NCBI RefSeq assembly: GCF_007421815.1
Contig: NZ_VLNT01000010.1
Span: 50,246-114,245, forward strand
Origin: Aeromicrobium piscarium
GTDB taxonomy: Bacteria > Actinomycetota > Actinomycetes > Propionibacteriales > Nocardioidaceae
Direction of reading: 5' to 3'
Length of the DNA stretch: 64,000 nucleotides
The translations under genes were made by a program, and so were the position numbers. Positions within the stretch are counted from its first letter, which is position 1. The number at the start of each line of letters is the position of its first letter. Positions 54,773 through 63,301 of this stretch are shown here, one piece after another. Under the pieces are notes generated by a model. The model saw only the letters and a program-made list of their open reading frames with translations, ran no database searches and was not told the DNA's origin.

Positions 54773-55392
54773 GCCGAGCGCCGTGTGCGTAGGAGAGCCG
54801 TCACACCGGCCGCGAGACCCAGGGCGCCGAGCGCGAGGCCGCCCCAGCCGGCCGCCTGAGCGGCGGACGAGCTCGTGTCGCCCTCGTCACCGGCCGAGGC
54901 ATCGGCCTCGGTCAGGGTCAGATAGGGCGCCGGATGTGCGGGTTCATCCTCCCCCTCCGAACTCGTCTCGGTCCAGGCGGTCTCCCCCTCCTCGCACGTC
55001 TGGAGGATCGGGAAGACGACCTCCTCGCCCGCCGTCTCGGGCAGCGGGAGGGCGAGCTCGAAGGTGTCGCGGATGCCGTCCTCGAGGGGCTGATCGGCGG
55101 TGAAGACGACCTGGTCGACGTGATCGTCGTTCGTCACGGTGCTGATCTCCCAACCCGGGTGCGCGGTCGGGGTCACGGTGACGACCTCCTCGGGGATGTC
55201 GATGGCGACGGAGGTGGTCGCCGATCCGTCGCAGCCGTGGCCGACCGCGAAGCTCAGCACCGAGTAGGCGCCGGCCTCCGTGGTGGTCGGAGAGACATCG
55301 ATGTGGGCTGAGGCTCCGGCGGCGCCGAGCAGCAGCAGGGTGGACGCGGCACCGCCGACGAGGGCGGCGCGCGTGAGATGACATTGGTGCAT
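54769..55392 (-). CDS. YcnI-family (DUF1775) copper protein
   Basis: A 207-residue exported protein. The signal peptide ends GASAHIDV, so the mature N-terminus is His, which with a later Glu forms the mono-His copper site of YcnI. DUF1775 motifs: GAYSVLSFAVGHGCDGSATTSVAIDIPE and a C-terminal membrane anchor with RTRRS. ATG 55392 is used because the signal peptide starts there, with AAGGA upstream; the longer frame is the shadow of the leader region. It acts as a copper chaperone next to YcnJ. Confidence 0.92.
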   Translation of the reverse strand: MHQCHLTRAALVGGAASTLLLLGAAGASAHIDVSPTTTEAGAYSVLSFAVGHGCDGSATTSVAIDIPEEVVTVTPTAHPGWEISTVTNDDHVDQVVFTADQPLEDGIRDTFELALPLPETAGEEVVFPILQTCEEGETAWTETSSEGEDEPAHPAPYLTLTEADASAGDEGDTSSSAAQAAGWGGLALGALGLAAGVTALLRTRRSA

Positions 55393-55411
55393 GGTGAGTC
55401 CTTCGACTGAG

Positions 55412-55457
55412 CTCCTGCGAGCGCAGGAGAGCGGGCGGCGTCCGTGATCGGTCACGG
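55412..55457 (-). promoter_or_regulatory. Two small hairpins in the ycnI leader
   Basis: CTCCTGC (55412-55418) with GCAGGAG (55423-55429), and CCGTGA (55442-55447) with TCACGG (55452-55457), both perfect and each with a four-base loop. They lie 20-65 bases upstream of the ycnI start and may be protein-binding sites or a structured leader. No known copper box is recognised. Confidence 0.4.
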
Positions 55458-55526
55458 AGCCGCAATGGAGCGGGTTCTGGGCATCCCCGAGCGCTGCGGA
55501 GCGGCCAGTCCGGCGGAGCGAACCGA

Positions 55527-55640
55527 TGATGATGCATCGCGGTCGCGGGGGCAGCCGTTTCGCATCAGATTTCGTCCGCTCGGGGAGCGACGGTGATGCA
55601 TAACGGCGCCTATAGCGACCACCATGCATCACTATCGGTC
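55527..55640. repeat. Dispersed hairpin repeat, family B (divergent pair)
   Basis: Two imperfect inverted repeats, about 55527-55577 (GATGATGCATCGC ... GCATCAGATTTCG) and 55588-55640 (GACGGTGATGCAT ... ATGCATCACTATCGG). On the reverse strand the second shares GGTCGCTATAG with the family B copy at 20253-20304, which links this diverged pair to the family. It fills most of the 315-base gap between ycnI and the membrane protein gene. Confidence 0.6.
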
Positions 55641-55707
55641 CCCACGGGCGGGGCCGGCCGACGCACCGGATACCACCGCCGGACTGAGTCGCGGGATGGG
55701 TCGGGGG

Positions 55708-56217
55708 TCAGACGAAGGAGGGTGGCCCGCGCGTCGGCAGCACGTCGGCATGCCAGCCGACCGGGACGATGCGAGAGGTGACGCCGTAGCCGGGCAGCCG
55801 CCGAAGGCTCGGCGGAACGACGAGGGTCAGCCGGGTCAGGGCACGCGTCATCCACCGCCAGAGGCGCCACCACAGGCTTTCACCCGCGCTCAGCAACAGG
55901 CAGCTGACCAGGGTGGCCACCACGTGCGCCGCGATCATCGCGACCGAGACGTGCGCGTCCCCGGTCAGATAGACCGAGAGCCCGTGCACGGCCACCTGCG
56001 CCGTCCCGACACCGAGCACCAGCGCGCCGAAGGACCAGCGACGGCCCGACATCGCGAGCGCGACGGCTGCCACCACGGCCACGACCGGCACGAGGGCGAC
56101 GACCGGAGGCGGGGTGCCGTGCCCGAGCACGTGCGCCAGCACCGCCACGGTCGTCACCACGGCACCGACCGCGAGCGCACGCAGCGCGCGCGCCATCGGG
56201 GCGGTCGGGGCGATCAC
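55708..56217 (-). CDS. Membrane protein of the copper cluster
   Basis: A 169-residue protein with five predicted spans and several intramembrane histidines (HVLGHG; HGLSVYLTGDAHVSVAMIAAHVV). It ends with a polar tail. I chose GTG 56217; ATG 56196 and 56247 are in the same frame. It lies upstream of ycnI in the same direction, and position plus the histidines suggest a role in copper handling, but I recognise no named family. Confidence 0.65.
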   Translation of the reverse strand: MIAPTAPMARALRALAVGAVVTTVAVLAHVLGHGTPPPVVALVPVVAVVAAVALAMSGRRWSFGALVLGVGTAQVAVHGLSVYLTGDAHVSVAMIAAHVVATLVSCLLLSAGESLWWRLWRWMTRALTRLTLVVPPSLRRLPGYGVTSRIVPVGWHADVLPTRGPPSFV

Positions 56218-56289
56218 GCCCCCATCGTAGGCTCGGCCGGTCGGCATCGATCGTCTCGGCCCAGCCGATGACCGCGCTACGGTACGACC

Positions 56290-56473
56290 ATGCTCGATGC
56301 CGATCGACTCCTCACAGGGGCCACGAGGCCGGCGTCTCTGCTTCGAGCTGATCGCCGAGGCCGACGATGGGCTGCCGGGCCGGGTGGGGGACCTGATGAC
56401 CCCGAACCGGGATCGACACCCGTCGTCGCCGGTGGCTGGTCGACCCGGATCTCCAACAGGGCGGCGCGCCTGA
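56290..56473 (+). pseudogene. Frameshifted gene fragment
   Basis: Starting at ATG 56290 the frame reads MLDADRLLTG; if one G of the GGGG run at 56317-56320 is ignored, it continues PRGRRLCFELIAEADDGLPGRVGDLM and ends at TGA 56471-56473. The LLTGPRGRRLCFELI opening looks like the start of an actinobacterial protein family that I have seen as hypothetical. The rest is missing and a family A repeat begins 16 bases later. So a one-base insertion plus loss of the 3' part. Confidence 0.5.
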
Positions 56474-56488
56474 CCCTCCTCGGGCGGC

Positions 56489-56576
56489 GGCGGTACCTCA
56501 TCAACCTCATCGAGCCCGGTTGAGGTTGACCCTCTACCGCTACCGCGCGGGAAAGGTTGATGGCTTACCGCTGCCG
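56489..56576. repeat. Dispersed palindromic repeat, family A, copy 5
   Basis: Forward half-site 56489-56509 (GGCGGTACCTCATCAACCTC), reverse 56521-56542 and reverse 56554-56575. It ends seven bases before the stop codon of the flavoprotein gene. Confidence 0.85.
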
Positions 56577-56582
56577 GGGAGG

Positions 56583-58271
56583 TCAACTGCGGGCGAGGGC
56601 CCTGCCGGCGGCGCGACCGGAGAAGATGCAGCCGCCGAGGAACGTGCCTTCGAGCGCGTTGTACCCGTGCACACCGCCTCCGCCGAAGCCGGCGACCTCG
56701 CCCGCCGCGTACAAGCCCGGCACCGGTTCCCCACTCGGGCCGATGACCTGCGAGTTCAGATCCGTCTGGAGACCGCCCAGCGTCTTGCGAGTGAGGATAT
56801 TGAGCCGTACCGCGATGAGCGGGCCGTGCTCGGGGTCGGCGAAGCGATGGGGCTTGGCCACACGCACGAGCTTGTCCGTCCGCGAACGACGCGCGTTGGC
56901 GATCGCCATGAGCTGGAGGTCCTTGCCGAAGTCGTTGGCGAGCTCGGCATCGCGGGCGAGCACCTGACGTTCCACCAGGTCGGCATCGAGCATCGGACCG
57001 CGCGGCTCATCGTCATCGGAGACGATGCCGTTCATCTTCTGTACGAGCTCGCGGACCGTGTCCGCGATGACGAAGTCGATCCCGTGCTCTTTGAAGGCCT
57101 CGACGGGTCCCGGCGCTCCCTTCGCGAGCCGGCTCTTGAGCAGGAATCGAAGGTCCTTGCCGGTGATGTCGGGATTCTGCTCCGAACCCGACAGCGCGAA
57201 CTCCTTCTCGATCACCGACTGCGTGAGCACGAACCAGGAGTAGTCGTACCCGGTCGAGAGGATCTCGCGCAGCGTGCCGAGGCTGTCGAAGCCGGGGAAG
57301 TTCGGCGCGGGAAGGCGGCGACCGGTCGCGTCGAGCCAGAGCGAGCTGGGGCCGGGGATGATGCGGATGGCGTGATCGGCCCACACGGGATTCCAATTGT
57401 GGACGCCCTCGGTGTAGTGCCACATGCGGTCGCGGTTGACGATGCGACCGCCGGCGTCCGCGGTGATGGACAGCATGCGGCCGTCGACGTGGGCGGGGAC
57501 ACCGGAGATCATGTGCCGCGGCGCCGGCCCGAGACGGTCCGTGGGCCAGTTGTCGCGGATGAGCTCGTGGTTGTGACCGATGCCGCCGGAGGTCACGATC
57601 ACCGCGGGAGCACGCAGCTCGAAGTCCTCCACCACGTCACGGTTGGAGGCCACGCCCCGCTCGGCCTCGTCGGGCGCGAGCACCGCGCCCCGGACTCCGA
57701 CGACCGCGCCGCCCTCGACGATCAGCTCGTCGACACGATGCCGGAAGCCGAACTCGACCATGCCGGTGCGCTCGGCGGCCTGCACGGGCTCGGCGAAGAC
57801 GCGCACGACCTCGGGCCCGGTCCCCCAGGTGAGGTGGAAGCGCGGAACGGAGTTGCCGTGACCGAGGGCGTCGCCGCGTCCCCGCTCGGCCCAGCCGACG
57901 ATGGGGAGGACCTTCAGTCCCAGCTCGCGCAGGTAGTCGCGCTTCTCATAGGTCGCGAACCGCACATAGGCCTCGGCCCACTGGCGCGCCCAGACGTCCT
58001 CGTCCTCGAGGCGGTCGAATCCGGCCGACCCCTGCCAGTCCTGCCAGGCGAGATCGAAGGAGTCCTTGACGCCCATCCGGCGCTGCTCGGGTGAGTCGAC
58101 GAAGAACAGTCCGCCGAGCGACCACCAGGCCTGGCCGCCGAGATTGGCGCGGTTCTCCTGGTCGAGGACGAGCACGCGTTTGCCGGCGCGTGCCAGCTCG
58201 TAGGTGGCGACCAGGCCCGCGAGGCCCGCGCCGACGACGATGGCGTGCGGCTGGCGTGAGGGTTGCTGCAT
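56583..58271 (-). CDS. FAD-binding dehydrogenase, ketosteroid dehydrogenase-like
   Basis: A 562-residue flavoprotein: VVGAGLAGLVATYELARAGKRVLVLDQE at the start is the FAD dinucleotide site, IVTSGGIGHNHELI the second FAD element, and GLYAAGEVAGFGGGGVHGYNALEGTFLGGCIFSGRAAG the C-terminal FAD-binding signature shared with 3-ketosteroid delta-1-dehydrogenases and fumarate reductases. Members of this particular group are annotated only as FAD-binding dehydrogenases; the substrate is unknown, steroid or other cyclic ketone plausible. ATG 58271 is one base after the TetR stop, so they form an operon. Confidence 0.88.
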   Translation of the reverse strand: MQQPSRQPHAIVVGAGLAGLVATYELARAGKRVLVLDQENRANLGGQAWWSLGGLFFVDSPEQRRMGVKDSFDLAWQDWQGSAGFDRLEDEDVWARQWAEAYVRFATYEKRDYLRELGLKVLPIVGWAERGRGDALGHGNSVPRFHLTWGTGPEVVRVFAEPVQAAERTGMVEFGFRHRVDELIVEGGAVVGVRGAVLAPDEAERGVASNRDVVEDFELRAPAVIVTSGGIGHNHELIRDNWPTDRLGPAPRHMISGVPAHVDGRMLSITADAGGRIVNRDRMWHYTEGVHNWNPVWADHAIRIIPGPSSLWLDATGRRLPAPNFPGFDSLGTLREILSTGYDYSWFVLTQSVIEKEFALSGSEQNPDITGKDLRFLLKSRLAKGAPGPVEAFKEHGIDFVIADTVRELVQKMNGIVSDDDEPRGPMLDADLVERQVLARDAELANDFGKDLQLMAIANARRSRTDKLVRVAKPHRFADPEHGPLIAVRLNILTRKTLGGLQTDLNSQVIGPSGEPVPGLYAAGEVAGFGGGGVHGYNALEGTFLGGCIFSGRAAGRALARS

Positions 58272-58272
58272 G

Positions 58273-58857
58273 TCACTCCTGCAGGACGGGCCACACGAGG
58301 GTGGCGAGTTGGTCGACGGCGGCGTCGATATCCGCCGCGCTGTGGGAGACGGGGACCGCGAGGGCGAGCCCGTCGACGACGCTGATCACCACGCGCAGCA
58401 GCGCGCGCGGATCGGGAGCGGACGCGGCCTCGAACAATCCGGCCGCGCCGGCCATGAGGATCCGGTGATACTCGTCGGTGGCAGGCTCCAGCGCGCTCCG
58501 CAGCTCCTCATCGGTGCGCGCCGCGAGCATGAGCTCGTGCCAGGTGCGGTTCTCGGCCGAGGAGCCGAGACGCACGAGCTCGCGGAGCACCCGGTGGAGG
58601 GCCTCCCGCGAGATCACGGGCCCGAGGTCCGCGGCGGCGAAGGCGATGCCCTGCCGCCGGGCGACCTCGGTGGCGGCGGCGGCCAAGAGGGCGCGGCGGC
58701 TGGGGAAATGTCGGAAGAGCGCGCCCTGGCTCAGCCCCGCTCGCTCGCAGATCGCGTGCGTCGTAGTGGCGGCGTAACCGCGCTCGTTCAGCGAGGCGAT
58801 CGCGGCATCGAGCAGGAGCGCGATGGTGCGCTCACGCCGCTCGGTCTGGGTCGCCAT
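58273..58857 (-). CDS. TetR-family transcriptional regulator
   Basis: A 194-residue TetR protein: ALLLDAAIASLNERGYAATTTHAICERAGLSQGALFRHFPSRRALLAAAA is the DNA-binding domain (residues about 12-62), and the rest is a helical ligand domain. It precedes and is probably co-transcribed with the flavoprotein gene, so it is likely its autoregulated repressor. Upstream the sequence AAGTACTCACTCTC in an AT-rich patch could be its operator. ATG 58857. Confidence 0.93.
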   Translation of the reverse strand: MATQTERRERTIALLLDAAIASLNERGYAATTTHAICERAGLSQGALFRHFPSRRALLAAAATEVARRQGIAFAAADLGPVISREALHRVLRELVRLGSSAENRTWHELMLAARTDEELRSALEPATDEYHRILMAGAAGLFEAASAPDPRALLRVVISVVDGLALAVPVSHSAADIDAAVDQLATLVWPVLQE

Positions 58858-58910
58858 GCCGTGAGCATGTCACGCCAGCACGCAAAAAGAAAGTACTCAC
58901 TCTCTATCTC

Positions 58911-58995
58911 GGGCGGTGAGCTATCCCGCACCTCTCGCGCAGGCGCTGAGCTATCCCGCGCTTCGAGCGCGAAAGTGCGTGACTACTCACCGCCC
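58911..58995. repeat. Dispersed palindromic repeat, family C, copy 4
   Basis: Two forward half-sites with GCTGAGCTATCCCGC-type cores (58911-58940, 58943-58970) and one reverse (58971-58995, ending ACTCACCGCCC). It is the most diverged member. With the family B pair it fills the 304-base gap between TetR and the response regulator. Confidence 0.7.
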
Positions 58996-59033
58996 GTCAG
59001 ACCTGGACCTCGAAGCCGAGGTCGAGATCGGCG

Positions 59034-59153
59034 GACGGAGAATGTGCTTCTGTGGTTGCCATAGCTGCCCTCAAATCACATCTTCCGTCCCGCTGGCGAC
59101 GGAGGATGTGTGTCCACGGTTGCCAGGACGACCGCAGAAGCACATCCTCCGTC
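59034..59153. repeat. Dispersed hairpin repeat, family B, tandem pair of 56-bp units
   Basis: Units 59034-59089 and 59098-59153, both exactly 56 bp from GACGGAG/GACGGAGG to CCGTC, separated by eight bases and in the same orientation. The loops contain TGTGGTTGCCATAGC and ACGGTTGCCAGG. They end eight bases before the stop of the response regulator gene. Confidence 0.88.
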
Positions 59154-59161
59154 AGTCACGG

Positions 59162-59806
59162 CTAGCGCAGGATGCCCTCGTGCAGGGCGCGCAGCACCGC
59201 GCGGGTGCGGTCACGTACGCCGAGCTTGAGCAGGATGGTCGAGACATGGTTCTTGACCGTGCCCTCGGCGAGGAACACGACCTCGGCGATCTCGCGGTTG
59301 CTGTAGCCCGCCGCGATGAGCCGCAACACCTCGACCTCGCGCTCGGTCAGCTCCTGGACCGCGGGAGCATCCGCCCCGACCGGCGGCGGCCCGGACTGGA
59401 TGGCGCGCACGAGGCGATCGGTGATCGACGGCGCGATGAGCGTGCCTCCCTCCGCCAGGGTCGCGACGGCACGAGCGAGCTGCTCGACGGTGACGTCCTT
59501 GAGCAGATAGCCGCGGGCGCCCGCGCGCAGCGCCTCGAGGACGAGCTCATCGTCGTCGAAGGTCGTCAACACCAGCACCGGAATCTCACCGCCGAGCTCG
59601 CGCAACCGGTTGAGCGCCCAGATGCCGTCGTAGCGAGGCATCCGCAGGTCGAGCAACACCACGTCCGGGGCATTCCGCTCGATCACCACGAGTGCCGCCT
59701 CACCGTCATCGGCCTCGCCGACCACCTCGATGCCGGCGAGATCCAACAGGGTGCGGATCCCCTGTCGCACGAGAGTCTGGTCGTCGACGACCACCACGCG
59801 GGTCAT
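59162..59806 (-). CDS. NarL/LuxR-type response regulator
   Basis: A 214-residue two-domain regulator. The receiver domain has the acidic pocket DDQ (residues 8-10), phospho-acceptor D53 in LLDLRMP and K102 in LLKDVT; a LuxR helix-turn-helix (LTEREVEVLRLIAAGYSNREIAEVVFLAEGTVKNHVSTILLKLGVRDR) ends the protein. Overlaps the kinase gene by four bases. Together they form a two-component system divergent from an ABC transporter. Confidence 0.95.
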   Translation of the reverse strand: MTRVVVVDDQTLVRQGIRTLLDLAGIEVVGEADDGEAALVVIERNAPDVVLLDLRMPRYDGIWALNRLRELGGEIPVLVLTTFDDDELVLEALRAGARGYLLKDVTVEQLARAVATLAEGGTLIAPSITDRLVRAIQSGPPPVGADAPAVQELTEREVEVLRLIAAGYSNREIAEVVFLAEGTVKNHVSTILLKLGVRDRTRAVLRALHEGILR

Positions 59807-60900
59807 CGGACCGGCACCCGGGCCTCAATACGGAACCCGCCCGCACCGTCGAACTCGACCGCCCCACCGAGCGCCGCGAACCGCTCAGTGAGCCCGTTCA
59901 ACCCATTGCCGGGCCGGACCCCCGAGGCTCCGATGCCGTCGTCGACGGCCGTCAACACGACGAGGCCATCGGCGCATCTGACGTCGACCGTCAGATTGTC
60001 GGCTCGCGCGTGCCGCAGGGTATTGGTGACGATCTCCTGCATCGCCCGGACGAGGGTCTCGGTCTGTCGCTCGTCGAGGGTCACGCCGTCCTCGACCTGC
60101 ACATCGACGTCCAGTCCGGGGGCGTCCTTGCCGACCTTTTTCAGAACGGTCATGAGCTCGGTGGGTCGGTCGCGCAGCTCGCCGACCGTCGACCGCACAT
60201 TCGCGAGCAGGTCGCGCGCGACCCGGTCGGCGCGCTCGACATGCTCCTTGGCCTCGGCTCCCTCTCGATGCCGCGCTGCCTCCAGCTCCAGGGTGAGAAC
60301 GGTCAGCTGGTGCCCGATGAGATCATGCAGATCGCGCGAGATCCGCAGCCGCTCAGCGGACCGCGAGGTCTCCTCCAGGAGCACGCTCTGCGCCTGCAGC
60401 TCCACATGGGCCTCCGACAGCTCGCCGCGCAGCCGCTGCTCACGCATGATGGCGGCGACACTGAGGTACGAGGCGATCTGGATCAACAGATAGAAGCCGG
60501 CCGAGATGACGGTGTTCTCCCACCTGTCGTCTGTCCGCGATACCGCGAGGCCGATCACAGCGGTGTTGGCGACGATGATCGCCGCCGTCGTTCGGCCCGA
60601 GACGATGCCCGGGCCGGACGCGGCCACCATGACGAGCACGATCGGCACGAGACCCGTGTGATCGACGCTCAGCAGCAGCAACCAGCCAGCCACCACCGCG
60701 ACGCCGTAGGCGATCCTCCCCAGGAACGATGTCGTCAGCACCGCGGCGAGAAGTGCGACGAAGGCCACCGCGAACAGCGTCACCCACAGCAGATACGGGA
60801 TCGAGGTGGTGTTCCAGCCGATGATCACCGGCAGCGACACACCGGCGCACACCACGAGCATGACGAAGCCCGACCACTCCTCGGGTGCCACGCGACGCAT
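59803..60900 (-). CDS. Sensor histidine kinase, NarL-system type
   Basis: A 365-residue kinase. Five to six hydrophobic segments (residues about 12-150) are followed by a HisKA_3 dimerisation domain with phospho-acceptor H192 (SRDLHDLIGHQ) and a HATPase domain with EIVTNTLRHA, VDDGIG and GNGLNGL. No large extracellular loop is present, as in intramembrane-sensing kinases of the LiaS/DesK kind that guard membrane or antibiotic stress. ATG 60900. Divergent from the ABC genes at 61011-62530, which are its likely target operon. Confidence 0.95.
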   Translation of the reverse strand: MRRVAPEEWSGFVMLVVCAGVSLPVIIGWNTTSIPYLLWVTLFAVAFVALLAAVLTTSFLGRIAYGVAVVAGWLLLLSVDHTGLVPIVLVMVAASGPGIVSGRTTAAIIVANTAVIGLAVSRTDDRWENTVISAGFYLLIQIASYLSVAAIMREQRLRGELSEAHVELQAQSVLLEETSRSAERLRISRDLHDLIGHQLTVLTLELEAARHREGAEAKEHVERADRVARDLLANVRSTVGELRDRPTELMTVLKKVGKDAPGLDVDVQVEDGVTLDERQTETLVRAMQEIVTNTLRHARADNLTVDVRCADGLVVLTAVDDGIGASGVRPGNGLNGLTERFAALGGAVEFDGAGGFRIEARVPVR

Positions 60901-60952
60901 GAGGCCAGCCTAGAGTGCCGCGCGGCCGGCCAGGGGTGCCGGAAGTCATGAC

Positions 60953-60970
60953 CCGATCACTGACGATCGG
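60953..60970. promoter_or_regulatory. Inverted repeat in the divergent kinase/ABC promoter
   Basis: CCGATC-N6-GATCGG, perfect six-base arms, 40 bases before the ABC ATPase start and 53 bases from the kinase start. A possible binding site for the NarL-type response regulator, by position only. Confidence 0.35.
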
Positions 60971-61010
60971 CACAGGTCAGCGACGGTTCGCGGCACCTAG
61001 CGTCGATCCC

Positions 61011-61754
61011 ATGACTGAACCAGCCGTACTCGTGGAGAACATCCGCAAGCGCTACAAGGACACCGTCGCCGTCGACGATGTCAGCTTCCGCGTCGACCCA
61101 GGTGAGGTGCTCGGCGTCCTCGGCGTCAACGGCGCAGGCAAGAGCACCACCATCGAGCTCGTCGCGGGACTCCGCGCCCCCGACTCCGGTTCGGTCCGGG
61201 TGCTCGGCCTGGATCCCCGCAAGGACCGTAAAGCCGTGCGGCAGCTGCTCGGTGTTCAGTTGCAGGAGGCCCAGCTGCACGATGCTCTCACCGTGAGCGA
61301 GCTCGTGGACATGTATCGCAGCTTCTACTCCGACCCTCGATCCGCCGATGAGGTGATCGAGATGGTCGAGCTCGGGGGCAAGCGCGATACCCGCTTCGAG
61401 TCGCTCTCCGGCGGGCAACAGCAGCGTCTGTCCATCGCGCTCGCGCTCGTCGGCCGGCCGAGAGTCGTGATTCTGGATGAGCTCACCACCGGTCTCGATC
61501 CACGCGCGCGGCGCCGGATCTGGGCCGCCATCGAGGCGCTGACCGAGGAATCCGTCATCCTCGTCAGCCACGCGATGGATGAGGTGCAGCGACTGTGCGA
61601 CCGCGTCGTGCTGCTCGATGCCGGCCGGATCGTCGCCGAGGGCACCCCCGCCGACGTGGTCTCCCAGGCCGGCGCGGCGAACCTCGAGGAGGCCTTCGTC
61701 GCCATCACCGGTCACGATCTCGACGCTGATGAGGATGAGGAGGACGTAGCATGA
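61011..61754 (+). CDS. ABC exporter ATP-binding protein (DrrA/CcmA type)
   Basis: A 247-residue ATPase. Walker A GVNGAGKSTT, signature LSGGQQQR, Walker B VVILDELTTGLD (with D-loop). The sequence ARRRIWAAIEALTEES and SHAMDEVQRLCDRVVLL place it in the ABC-2 exporter group. ATG 61011 is chosen over earlier in-frame codons because it abuts the homologous MTEPAVLVENIRKRYKDTVA; the ribosome-binding site is weak. The acidic C-terminus (DLDADEDEEDVA) overlaps the permease ATG by four bases. Confidence 0.93.
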   Translation: MTEPAVLVENIRKRYKDTVAVDDVSFRVDPGEVLGVLGVNGAGKSTTIELVAGLRAPDSGSVRVLGLDPRKDRKAVRQLLGVQLQEAQLHDALTVSELVDMYRSFYSDPRSADEVIEMVELGGKRDTRFESLSGGQQQRLSIALALVGRPRVVILDELTTGLDPRARRRIWAAIEALTEESVILVSHAMDEVQRLCDRVVLLDAGRIVAEGTPADVVSQAGAANLEEAFVAITGHDLDADEDEEDVA

Positions 61755-62530
61755 CCGAGTCGACGATCCAGACAGCCACCGGCGGTGGTGGCCTGAGGGC
61801 CCTCGCGATGTTGGTGCGCGGCGAGGCCAAGATGGTCATCCGCGACACCGCCGGACTCGTCATCCCGGTCGCGCTCCCGTTGCTCATCATGGTGATGAAC
61901 GCATCGTCGGCGAACAGCGAGGAGATCGTGGACGGGCGGACCGCGCTGGACATCTACGTCCTGCCGATCGTCTTCGCCATCGTCATCGCCACGATCGGCA
62001 TCGTCAACATGCCCAGCTTCCTGACGATCTACCGCAAGACCGGGATCCTGCGGCGGCTGGCGGTGACACCCGTGTCACCGATGACCGTCCTCAGTGCCCA
62101 GGTGATCGTCAGCCTGATCCAGGCGCTCCTGGGCCTGGCGATCGCCTTCACGGTCGCGGCGGTCGCCTTCGACGCGCGGCTGCCGATCGACCTCGGTCCG
62201 GCCCTCGGCATCGTGGTCCTGTCGATCGCGGCGATGTACGCACTCGGGATGGTCGTCGCCTCACTCGCCCCGACACCCAATGCCGCGATCGCCATCGGCC
62301 TGATCGTCTTCTTCGCCATCGGCGCGCTCGGCGGGATGTTCGGCGGTCCGGACACGCTTCCCGATGTCATCGACCGCATCGGCTCGGTCCTGCCCTTCGG
62401 GGCCTCGGTCGACGGTCTCTCCGCGGCCTGGGCCGGCGAGACGGTCCCCTGGCGGTGCTGGGTGAGCCTTGCCGTCACGGCCGTCCTCGGTGCAGGCGTC
62501 GCGGCGACCACGTTCCGTTGGGACCGATGA
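61751..62530 (+). CDS. ABC-2 type permease
   Basis: A 259-residue membrane protein with six spans and the ABC2 pattern (VLPIVFAIVIATIGIVNMPSFLTIYRKTGILRRLAVTPVSP; GALGGMFGGPDTLPDVIDRIGSVLPFGASVDGL). YRKTGILRRL is the conserved R-K-x-G-L-x-R-L elbow motif. It partners the ATPase at 61011 for drug, lipid or lantibiotic export. The TGA overlaps the DUF998 ATG by three bases (ATGA). Confidence 0.93.
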   Translation: MTESTIQTATGGGGLRALAMLVRGEAKMVIRDTAGLVIPVALPLLIMVMNASSANSEEIVDGRTALDIYVLPIVFAIVIATIGIVNMPSFLTIYRKTGILRRLAVTPVSPMTVLSAQVIVSLIQALLGLAIAFTVAAVAFDARLPIDLGPALGIVVLSIAAMYALGMVVASLAPTPNAAIAIGLIVFFAIGALGGMFGGPDTLPDVIDRIGSVLPFGASVDGLSAAWAGETVPWRCWVSLAVTAVLGAGVAATTFRWDR

Positions 62531-63105
62531 TCCTGGTCGGCGCCGTCACCGCGGCGATCTTCCCGGTCGTGTTCGCCCTCGACGGGTGGACGCGACCGGG
62601 ATACGACCCGAGGCGGCAGCCGGTGAGCGCGTTGGCTCTCGGCCCGCGTGGCCGGGTGCAGACCCTGAACTTCCTCGTCGCTGGCACGGGGACCGTGATG
62701 GGTGCCGTCGGACTGGCGTCCTCTCAGCCCTGGCCCGCGGTCGCGATCGGGATCGTGGGGTGTGCGCTGATCGCCTCGGGAGCTTGGCGGATGGACCCGA
62801 TGCGCGGCTACCCGCCGGGCACGCCCGATACGACACCCGACTCGTTCTCACCGGCCCACCGCCGCCACGACCAGGCGGGCGCGATCGTCTTCGGTGGATT
62901 CCCGATCGCGGCCGCCGTCACGGCGCTGACGGGGGACGACCTCCCCCTCCGCGGCACGTCTCTCGCGGTGACCCTCGTGTCCGGATTCCTCGCCGCGCGC
63001 TTCGCCACCGCGTGGGAGAACGACGCACCCGATGCCGGGCGGTGGCAGCGCCTCTTTCTCTGGGTCGCCTTCGGGTGGCTCGCCGCGGTGTTCGCGACGG
63101 GCTGA
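62527..63105 (+). CDS. DUF998 membrane protein
   Basis: A 192-residue membrane protein with six spans. RPGYDPRRQPVSALALGPRGRVQTLNFLVAGTGTVMGAVGL is the DUF998 signature, GAWRMDP a second conserved motif. Function unknown. It is translationally coupled to the ABC-2 permease, so it is the third gene of the kinase-controlled operon and may be an accessory of the exporter or of membrane defence. Confidence 0.88.
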   Translation: MILVGAVTAAIFPVVFALDGWTRPGYDPRRQPVSALALGPRGRVQTLNFLVAGTGTVMGAVGLASSQPWPAVAIGIVGCALIASGAWRMDPMRGYPPGTPDTTPDSFSPAHRRHDQAGAIVFGGFPIAAAVTALTGDDLPLRGTSLAVTLVSGFLAARFATAWENDAPDAGRWQRLFLWVAFGWLAAVFATG

Positions 63106-63301
63106 GGACCTTCGGCCAAGCCGGCGTATCTTCGCTGCCCAGCTCTCCCGCGTCATGGACATCCGGCCCTCGCTCACCGAACAGTACGACTCACCGGTGA
63201 GGCGTTCGCCGCGATCCAGCAGCGGCTCTTCGACTGGGCCCTGCGGCTCCGGGACGAAGAGAAGGGGTGACGAAAGGCCCCGACGCGCTCATACTGTCGC
63301 C

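Noticed and set aside
63106..63301. Reading-frame scraps, including one ending AFAAIQQRLFDWALRLRDEEKG before TGA near 63270
   Set aside because: They may be a decayed gene end, but I could not find a start, a consistent frame or a family, so I list no feature.
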